The notes under the pieces are model-generated. The model saw nothing but the letters and a program-made list of their open reading frames with translations, did not search any database and was not told the origin of the DNA. From Paludibacter sp. (lineage in GTDB: Bacteria; Bacteroidota; Bacteroidia; Bacteroidales; Paludibacteraceae), in NCBI GenBank assembly GCA_028748945.1, contig JAQTOL010000276.1, positions 1 through 5,130 on the forward strand: a stretch of 5,130 bases of DNA, given 5' to 3'. Positions 1 through 5,130 of the stretch are shown piece by piece (position 1 is the first letter of the stretch; every line of letters starts with the position of its first letter). Both the position numbers and the translations under genes were made by a program.

Positions 1-876
1 ATAAGAAACCTCGGGAAGTTTTTGCATTACATCCCGCAATTCCAAATCAATATTTGCTTCACCTTCAAAAACATATTCCGATTTCAGGCGGATTTCAGCG
101 CCGGTCTGCGTTTTTGGTAATTCAACTATACCTGTTCCATCTTTAGCGCTGATAATGTTTGACCAGTCCTGACCGTCCCAGTATGTATAATCGAAATTTT
201 CAACCGGTTCATCTTTATATTTTATATTGAGAATATAAGTAAGATAATTTTCTTTCTGCTCAATTTCAGCAATCTTTATGGAAAGATTCGCAAAAATCTG
301 ATTCATTTGAAGCGGTATCCAGGTAATCAACAGTTCTTCTTTCCCTGATTCCGACTTCATTTTAATTTCCGAAGCATCCGGATGACTTCTCAGAAGTGTT
401 TGCGACCAGTAAAAATAACGCAGAGCATCAGCAATCTGTAAATTTTTCAAAGCTTCTTCCGCATCTCCGGCCAATTCAATAATCTTATTTTTGCGGGACT
501 CGAAAATCTTTGTCAATTCACTCCTTTTTACATAGCGGAACACTTTTGCATCAGGTTCATTCTGAACTATAATACGTTCTGTATTTTTGAGAGTTGCATT
601 GGAATACGTCTTTACTACATCACTCCACGTTTTCTTAAAATCGTCGTTGGTTTCAACGGTTTTACCTTCGGTTGTATTCTCAACCTGAGTAGATATTTGA
701 CCGATAATATCAGCTAATGCAGCCTGATCGGCAGCTTTGATAGTTGAGCCGGAACCTTCTCCCCAAAGATAAGTTTCACGATCCGCTTTAATAGATTCAA
801 TGCTTTGAGCATACAATTTATTTAGTGATACACAAAAAATCAGGATACATGGAATTACGCATAGTATTTTTCTCAT
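1..876 (-). CDS. Exported LPP20/FlgT-N-like domain protein, 3' end cut by window
   Basis: The minus strand is open from ATG at 876-874 to the left edge, 292 codons with no stop, so the C-terminus is missing. Residues 1-23 form a signal peptide (MRK, hydrophobic core, LYA) and the mature chain should begin at Gln24. Residues about 31-128 resemble the LPP20/FlgT N-terminal domain: ETYLWGEGSGST (34-45) followed by an Ala-rich helix with ADQAALADIIGQIS (49-62), the usual Y-x-x-G-x-G-x-(12)-A-x-x-A-L pattern. Residues 129-165 look helical (DALRYFYWSQTLLRSHP), and 180-292 look like beta-sandwich sequence containing YWDGQDWS. There is no lipobox Cys at the cleavage site, so it is a soluble periplasmic or secreted protein, unlike classic Lpp20. 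It follows the DUF2135 gene by 46 bp on the same strand. The family call is from motif recognition; the biochemical function is unknown to me. Confidence 0.8.
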   Translation of the reverse strand, partial: MRKILCVIPCILIFCVSLNKLYAQSIESIKADRETYLWGEGSGSTIKAADQAALADIIGQISTQVENTTEGKTVETNDDFKKTWSDVVKTYSNATLKNTERIIVQNEPDAKVFRYVKRSELTKIFESRKNKIIELAGDAEEALKNLQIADALRYFYWSQTLLRSHPDASEIKMKSESGKEELLITWIPLQMNQIFANLSIKIAEIEQKENYLTYILNIKYKDEPVENFDYTYWDGQDWSNIISAKDGTGIVELPKTQTGAEIRLKSEYVFEGEANIDLELRDVMQKLPEVSY

Positions 877-889
877 AATCATATAATTT

Positions 890-908
890 AATAATACAGT
901 CTATTATT
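890..908. repeat. Small AT-only inverted repeat upstream of the 876 start
   Basis: AATAATA (890-896) and TATTATT (902-908) are perfect 7-bp arms around the 5-base spacer CAGTC. In the minus-strand transcript the hairpin would sit 13 nt before the ATG at 876. All pairs are A-U, so it is weak and may be chance in AT-rich DNA. It has no T-run typical of a terminator. Confidence 0.3.
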
Positions 909-922
909 GACAGTTATCAGAA

Positions 923-1699
923 TCAGTTTCCGTCGCTGACACGCATTATCCCGTCAACCTGACCGTTATGGATTTGAAAAACTGACCATTTATTTCCGGC
1001 GTCATCCCGTGGTACATAAAAAGTATCGGTCAATTCATTGTTATTATACACTCTTACCACCGCTTTTGAACGGGAAAGATTCTTACTGTTATTTTTGGAT
1101 CGATCCGAGTAATCATGCACGTAACAAGCATAAATCGCCTGGTTATCAGTCTTATTTATTGTTATTGTCTCGGCACCGTAACCATCCCGGTCGTCGCGGT
1201 CAAGTTGGGCACTTCCGTCGCTCGAAGCTATTGTATTGTGGTACGAAATATGATAACCATCTTCTTTTACTAAATGCAAATCCAGGTCTGCAGGAGATCT
1301 GTCCCAATCCAAAACAATACGAAGGGCTCCCAATTCGGTTTTTGGACAAACCGAAAACCGGTTAAAGAATATTGTTTCGGCAATAATTTCAAATTCATAT
1401 ACTGCAGTCACATAATCTTTTTTACTAAAACTGAATGTATATTTTCCATCCTTTTGTTTATCAAACAGTACTTTTCCACCTAAATCGGAAGTAAATTCAC
1501 CTACATTCGGGATAGAAACCTGAGCATCGCTTACCGGATCAGCTGTTTTAGCATCAAAAAATCGTAAAGTCAACTTTCCTTCAATTGTTTCTGTCTCCGT
1601 ATCTTCGAGTACGTCCAGCATTTTCTTATATTGACCAGATACAGAAGCCGGTAATATCATTAAGAAAATTATTGTCCAAATAATTTGTTTTGTTTTCAT
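923..1699 (-). CDS. Exported YfaP/DUF2135-like protein with N-terminal carboxypeptidase-regulatory-like domain
   Basis: 258 residues, ATG at 1699, TGA at 925-923. Residues 1-22 form a signal peptide ending VSG, with mature Gln23. Residues about 42-104 have the pattern of a carboxypeptidase-regulatory-like beta-sandwich: GKLTLRFFDAKTADPVSDAQVSIP, split here as GKLTLRFFDA (41-50) and VSDAQVSIP (56-64), then FTSDLGGKVLF and GKYTFSFSKKDY. Residues about 124-245 match the YfaP/DUF2135 pattern: LRIVLDWDRSPADLDLHL (126-143), LDRDDRDGYGAETITI (167-182), YACYVHDYSD (190-199), AVVRVYN (213-219) and WSVFQI near the end. The Asp-rich loops (PADLDLH and LDRDDRDGYG) could bind a metal such as calcium, which is inference. 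DUF2135 has no established activity that I know of; E. coli yfaP lies by an alpha-2-macroglobulin-like gene. Here it lies 41 bp after, and 46 bp before, genes for LPP20-like proteins, so it probably works in the same envelope complex. Confidence 0.8.
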   Translation of the reverse strand: MKTKQIIWTIIFLMILPASVSGQYKKMLDVLEDTETETIEGKLTLRFFDAKTADPVSDAQVSIPNVGEFTSDLGGKVLFDKQKDGKYTFSFSKKDYVTAVYEFEIIAETIFFNRFSVCPKTELGALRIVLDWDRSPADLDLHLVKEDGYHISYHNTIASSDGSAQLDRDDRDGYGAETITINKTDNQAIYACYVHDYSDRSKNNSKNLSRSKAVVRVYNNNELTDTFYVPRDDAGNKWSVFQIHNGQVDGIMRVSDGN

Positions 1700-1740
1700 A
1701 AGTCAGATTGTTATGAGATTTGATTGAGATAAATGATTTT

Positions 1741-2730
1741 TTATTGGTTGGGGAATATAGTCTCTAAATGTGTGATTAATTTATTATCAACTAATGCCAC
1801 TTTTTTGATATTACAACTAAACCTGAAAAATCCACTTTCACGATTTAAGGTTTTAATTTCATTCTGATATGCATCGCCTACTTGTTTAACATTTAAAAAT
1901 CGTTCTTTGAGCTGAGACGATAATTGGCGGGACATATTATTTATCAGGGCATACCAAAGTCCATCAACAGAGCTCGTACCATATATTTTGCATCCTGTAG
2001 TATCACTGATACATTCATCAACAGGTTCATAAAATATCTTGTAGCGGTCTGTATTAATTTTTTGTCCATCAAATAGAGTTTCGTTAGCTAACCAGCGATT
2101 ATTACTAAGAATATATGTCAATTTTTCGGTATGATCTTTTGACTTATCCGGACAGGTCATTTTGCTTTCCAATAAAATTTTATTGATAATTCTCCTGCTT
2201 CCAGCAATTTCATTTTCTTTATAATAAATTGCTGCAGAGATATTTGTATTAATTCTATCCTCCAGATCAACATTTGCAGAATCTACGTTTAAAAACAGGA
2301 CAAACTCTCCGGTATTCAATATAAAAGAGTCAGAAATTTTCAATCCTGCAACAGGTAAATTCGTAGTTGTATTAATTTCACAAAGCTCTTCGTAGTTTGA
2401 GCTAATTTGCTCGCCATTATTATCATTATAAAAATCACTCATTCCTCTTGCTCTTCCATTTTGAAATGCAATCATAGATAATGCTCTCAAATAGGCCTGA
2501 TTATAAGCTGTTGTTGAATCCATTCCGACATCGGATATGCCAATATAGGATGAACCGATATTACGGTAGAAATTGCAGGGTAAAGTAGATTTTATTGGTA
2601 TTACCGGAAAGTTGGATTCCCTGTTGGACACAGGTAGTTTATCCATTAAATCCTTCAATTGCGATTGGGAGAAAAGCAGTTGGAAAGGTAGAAGAATAAT
2701 AAGTGCAAAAGACAATATTAATTGCCGCAT
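1741..2730 (-). CDS. Exported LPP20-like protein, possibly with two copies of the domain
   Basis: 329 residues, ATG at 2730, TAA at 1743-1741. Residues 1-21 form a signal peptide (hydrophobic LILSFALIILLPFQLLF, then S) with mature Gln22. A segment at 50-150 resembles an LPP20-like domain: LPC at 50-52, then SYIGISDVGMDSTTAYNQAY (61-80), an Ala/Leu helix and a terminal strand FVLFLNVD (143-150). This is weaker than in the neighbours because the usual G-x-G is replaced by GISDVG. Residues 239-329 may be a degenerate second copy: CKIYGTSSVDG (247-257), the helical WYALINNMSRQLSSQL, then a strand pair to the end. Six cysteines (52, 117, 193, 240, 247, 306) suggest disulfides in the periplasm. The gene starts 110 bp after the lipoprotein gene, a gap holding a strong palindrome, and ends 41 bp before the DUF2135 gene. 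The family assignment is moderate and no function is recognised. Confidence 0.7.
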   Translation of the reverse strand: MRQLILSFALIILLPFQLLFSQSQLKDLMDKLPVSNRESNFPVIPIKSTLPCNFYRNIGSSYIGISDVGMDSTTAYNQAYLRALSMIAFQNGRARGMSDFYNDNNGEQISSNYEELCEINTTTNLPVAGLKISDSFILNTGEFVLFLNVDSANVDLEDRINTNISAAIYYKENEIAGSRRIINKILLESKMTCPDKSKDHTEKLTYILSNNRWLANETLFDGQKINTDRYKIFYEPVDECISDTTGCKIYGTSSVDGLWYALINNMSRQLSSQLKERFLNVKQVGDAYQNEIKTLNRESGFFRFSCNIKKVALVDNKLITHLETIFPNQ

Positions 2731-2788
2731 AAGTGTGAATATGAAATTCGTTGTGAAGAATTTAAAACTTCTTCTTTATTTCTGTGAT

Positions 2789-2833
2789 TTTTTTTGTGAG
2801 AGTATGACGTGATGCCATACTCTCATTAAAAAA
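2789..2833. repeat. Strong palindrome in the 110-bp gap between two LPP20-like genes
   Basis: TGAGAGTATG (2797-2806) and CATACTCTCA (2816-2825) are perfect 10-bp arms around a 9-base loop. The stem can extend through a G-U pair and one mismatch into six T-A pairs, from the T-run at 2788-2795 and the A-run at 2828-2833. In the minus-strand transcript the U-run comes before the stem and the A-run after it; the plus strand gives the same order. It therefore does not fit a classic intrinsic terminator in either direction. It begins 8 bases past the lipoprotein stop codon. It may be an mRNA-processing or stabilising hairpin, or a protein-binding palindrome. Confidence 0.75.
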
Positions 2834-2840
2834 GACAATA

Positions 2841-3416
2841 TCAATTACCTGTTTTACTCATTTCTTCATCGAAAGTTTTTTTGAATTTCTCGTAGTTATA
2901 ATCTACTTTCAACATTTCATTATTGGTCATTTTGTTGTTAATAGATTGCAAAATTTCACTTCCACCCAGTTCAAGACAAACATAATATTTATAAGTTCCA
3001 TCTTTCTTCATCATCGTTTTCTCGCAAATTGGCATAGTTCCGGCCAGTGTCTGATTGACAACTTCCCTGGTTACTCCCTCGTAATTTTTCATCAGTTCTT
3101 CCTTGTTGTTGTAGTTCCCTGATTTTACATAATTGTCGGTAACTGCCTTTACCACTGTATTGATGGCTGCAGCTAATCCCGCACGTGCTTCACTCATGGC
3201 TTTTTTCTTTGCAGTCATTTGATCCATGCTTTCACCAATAGCGGAAAAGCGCAAAGCTTTTGAATTACTCTGATACTCCGGTCCGAAACAGGGTGTCAGC
3301 ACTTCAACTTCACCTGAACTTTGTGGTGTTACCTTTTGCGTTGTTTTACATGAAGTTAACATCATGGCTCCTGCTAAAAGGAACAAACTCGAAACTTTCA
3401 AAAAATTTGTTTTCAT
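2841..3416 (-). CDS. LPP20-family lipoprotein
   Basis: 191 residues, ATG at 3416, TGA at 2843-2841. The N-terminus is a lipoprotein signal: MKTNFLKVSS, the hydrophobic LFLLAGAMML, then lipobox LTSC with Cys23 as the lipidated residue. Residues after the Cys are KTTQKV, without the acidic cluster described for surface-exposed Bacteroidetes lipoproteins, so periplasm-facing anchoring is more likely (inference). Residues about 55-160 fit the LPP20 domain: ALRFSAIGESMD (54-65), the Ala-rich helix TAKKKAMSEARAGLAAAI (68-85), a long second helix, and closing strands GTYKYYVCLELG (140-151). Extra cysteines at 43, 131 and 147 could pair. Length is close to that of H. pylori Lpp20. The C-terminal 170-191 is charged and probably helical. 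It starts 94 bp after the transglutaminase-like gene; no exact TAnnTTTG box is visible in that gap. Lipoprotein status is well supported; the role is unknown. Confidence 0.85.
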   Translation of the reverse strand: MKTNFLKVSSLFLLAGAMMLTSCKTTQKVTPQSSGEVEVLTPCFGPEYQSNSKALRFSAIGESMDQMTAKKKAMSEARAGLAAAINTVVKAVTDNYVKSGNYNNKEELMKNYEGVTREVVNQTLAGTMPICEKTMMKKDGTYKYYVCLELGGSEILQSINNKMTNNEMLKVDYNYEKFKKTFDEEMSKTGN

Positions 3417-3510
3417 AATAGTTTTGTTTTTAATGTATTAATATTAAGGGGAAATAATTGTATCTTATTCTAATTTATAATAATAGTTTTTAGCCAATTA
3501 GAAATGATGA

Positions 3511-5130
3511 TTAATTCAGTATATCATTTTGAACATTAACGGTAGCTTGCGAATGATCGGTGGAATAATCAAACATTAAATTTCCATTTTTCAACAACAT
3601 TTTAATGTAATTCAAATTATACCACACAACCAATTTTCCAACTTTTATGCCTGATAATACATCAATTCTCAGGTCGCTACCAGGTAATTCTGCAATTGAA
3701 ATACGACTGTTATTTGTAATTTTCACTTTATCAAATGAAATATCTCTGCCATTTTCTGTCTGAATTGTAATAACCCCTTTTGAGTTTTGTACAAAATTTA
3801 TCATACCCAGATTTTTATAAATATTGGGACATGATTTTTTGAAATTAGGATTATTTTTGTCCAATGCTTGTTGAGTTTGAGCTCCTGTAAGGCTCAGTCC
3901 CATATATTTAACTAAGCGTATGGCAGCAAATAATCCGGAAATTGCTTTATCACCCTTTTGAGCAATGTATTTCTCGCCTTCAATGCGTAAAAGATCTATA
4001 ACATTTACTGATGCTTCGGCTGCAAAGGCAACAGGTTTATCATTTCCTGCTAAAGCCAGTGCGTTGTTTGTCATTCCCGAATAGATGATATTTCCCCGGT
4101 TATCCACAAACAAGCCCTGATTTTGTTCCTCTATTTCTTCTGCAGCATGGTTAGTCCGGATATTTTGTCCATTGGCATCCAGCGAAACGGAAAACGCAGT
4201 TGACGCGCTCTTTGGTAAAGCTTCAAGACCGCCCCGATTTATCCAAACCAAATTTCCGGAAGGAGAAAAACCTGCCATGAAAAGATCGGCTGTTCCATCC
4301 GGTGCTTTTAGGGTTTTACCACCCGCTTGTAATATTCCAGTATACACACCGGCTACAACCACATTACCTGCAGGATCGGTTTCCACGGACATACCAACCG
4401 CATTTCCGCTTGCTGCAATGGTTTTCGCCCAAACTACCTGACCATCTTTGTCCACTTTTGCCACAAAACAGTTATTGGTATTGATGGTTCCCGTTAGTAA
4501 TTGTGAACCGAACTGAACCGGTTTTGAAAAATATCCGGCCAATACAATGCTTCCATCATTCAGTAATTTACTGTTTTTTCGGCTGCTTCCTTTATACAAA
4601 CCAAGCTTTTCGGCTATAGCCCATTGTTTTTCCTCATTAAGATCATCTGCCGTATGACTTTTAATTTCATATACTTTGGGCGAAACAGTTTTAAAATGTG
4701 GCATAGCCATACCTGCTGGAGCATTGATATAGGTGGGATCTGAAACCACATAACGGTTGTTTTTATAAACTAAATAATCACCGGGTTCGGGCGCTGTAAA
4801 TTCAACTGCCGAAGCCATATGTTCGGGATATTCAAGCCCGACAACACGCAATCCGAGTATTTCACGCACCAAATAGGTGAATAACACAGCCCTGTCTTCA
4901 CAATCACAAAACGGATAATAAAATACTTCTTCTGCAAAAAACGGTTTTTCACGTCCAAACTGTTCCGGGTCTGTTTTGTAGGCAAAAGCTGTTTGAACAA
5001 AGTGTAAAATGAAGTTGACAGCTTTAAGCTCATCCATTTCGGCAGTAAGTGGTTTCAATGCAGCAGCCAGAGATTCTTTAGCCTGTACAGAAACTGTCGC
5101 ATTAAGATAAACATTGATATCAACCAGTGG
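3511..5130 (-). CDS. Transglutaminase-like protein with short beta-propeller-like repeat region, 5' end cut by window
   Basis: The frame is open from the right edge to TAA at 3513-3511, 539 codons; the true start lies outside. TTG at 5058 is an in-frame codon inside the gene, not a credible start, since 24 further codons read through upstream (PLVDINVYLNATVS...). Numbering from that TTG as residue 1: the transglutaminase-like core has CDCEDRAVLF (51-60, probable catalytic Cys53), YPEHMASAV (78-86, His80) and VVSDPTY (104-110, Asp107), a complete Cys-His-Asp set. Residues about 165-330 contain propeller-type repeats: DGSIVLAGYF (168-177), AGNVVVAGVY (230-239) and RGNIIYSGMT (321-330), with FVAKVDKDGQVVWAKT and FMAGFSPSGNLVWI after the first two, like SBBP repeats. 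Residues 370-515 form an unrecognised C-terminal domain ending in beta-rich sequence. The activity could be cross-linking, peptidase or amidase, or none. It heads the visible gene run and is presumably exported, but its signal is not in view. Confidence 0.8.
   Translation of the reverse strand, partial: PLVDINVYLNATVSVQAKESLAAALKPLTAEMDELKAVNFILHFVQTAFAYKTDPEQFGREKPFFAEEVFYYPFCDCEDRAVLFTYLVREILGLRVVGLEYPEHMASAVEFTAPEPGDYLVYKNNRYVVSDPTYINAPAGMAMPHFKTVSPKVYEIKSHTADDLNEEKQWAIAEKLGLYKGSSRKNSKLLNDGSIVLAGYFSKPVQFGSQLLTGTINTNNCFVAKVDKDGQVVWAKTIAASGNAVGMSVETDPAGNVVVAGVYTGILQAGGKTLKAPDGTADLFMAGFSPSGNLVWINRGGLEALPKSASTAFSVSLDANGQNIRTNHAAEEIEEQNQGLFVDNRGNIIYSGMTNNALALAGNDKPVAFAAEASVNVIDLLRIEGEKYIAQKGDKAISGLFAAIRLVKYMGLSLTGAQTQQALDKNNPNFKKSCPNIYKNLGMINFVQNSKGVITIQTENGRDISFDKVKITNNSRISIAELPGSDLRIDVLSGIKVGKLVVWYNLNYIKMLLKNGNLMFDYSTDHSQATVNVQNDILN

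Noticed and set aside
1009..1483. Plus-strand open frames at 1009-1365 and 1274-1483
   Set aside because: They lie opposite the well-supported DUF2135-like gene and their products have no recognisable domain or signal.
2755..2774. GAAGAA/TTCTTC inverted repeat upstream of the 2730 start
   Set aside because: Six-base arms of low complexity with an 8-base AT-rich spacer; no other sign of a regulatory site.
2573..2812. Plus-strand open frame across the start of the 329-residue gene and the palindrome
   Set aside because: It is antisense to a signal peptide-bearing gene, shows no family resemblance, and the gap composition explains its length.
3417..3510. A promoter for the lipoprotein gene (TTGG near 3497 with TATAAATT at 3479-3472 on the minus strand)
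   Set aside because: The spacing is only about 14 bases and there is no TAnnTTTG; in such AT-rich DNA this is not distinguishable from chance.
3511..3700. Type IX secretion C-terminal sorting domain at the end of the transglutaminase-like protein
   Set aside because: The C-terminus is beta-rich but I cannot see the conserved sorting-domain motifs, and it ends in TVNVQNDILN, not the usual basic-ended tail.
4172..5033. Plus-strand frames at 4172-4441 and 4302-4484, and a second minus frame at 4770-5033
   Set aside because: All overlap the transglutaminase/propeller coding region, whose frame contains the catalytic motifs and repeats; these alternatives do not.

Overview
The window looks like Bacteroidota (Bacteroidetes) chromosome. 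It is AT-rich, the secreted proteins have signal peptides ending in Ala/Ser/Gly followed by Gln, and the protein families are ones I associate with that phylum. I cannot name the genus. No rRNA, tRNA, CRISPR array, transposase or phage gene is visible.

All five genes lie on the minus strand, so transcription runs from high to low coordinates, and both end genes are cut by the window. In transcription order they are: (1) 5130-3511, the C-terminal 539 codons of a protein with a transglutaminase-like Cys-His-Asp core, a short run of beta-propeller-like repeats and an unrecognised C-terminal domain; (2) 3416-2841, a small lipoprotein with an LPP20-like domain; (3) 2730-1741, an exported 329-residue protein with an LPP20-like segment and perhaps a second degenerate copy; (4) 1699-923, an exported protein with a carboxypeptidase-regulatory-like beta domain followed by a YfaP/DUF2135-like domain; (5) 876-1, an exported protein with a clear LPP20/FlgT-N-like domain, a helical linker and a beta-rich region, running off the left edge. 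Gaps are 94, 110, 41 and 46 bp. I found no exact Bacteroidetes -7 box (TAnnTTTG) in any gap, which fits one co-transcribed unit with its promoter outside the window.

The four proteins whose N-termini are visible all carry export signals: one lipoprotein and three signal-peptidase-I substrates. The fifth lacks its N-terminus here. The set therefore looks like an envelope/periplasmic module. Three of the five products share a related LPP20-like domain, accompanied by a DUF2135 protein and a transglutaminase-like propeller protein. That recurrence is the best candidate for an undescribed system. Its function cannot be read from sequence alone; an assembly or scaffold complex in the periplasm or at the outer membrane is inference. 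The 110-bp gap before gene 3 holds a strong palindrome that lacks the U-tract of an intrinsic terminator.
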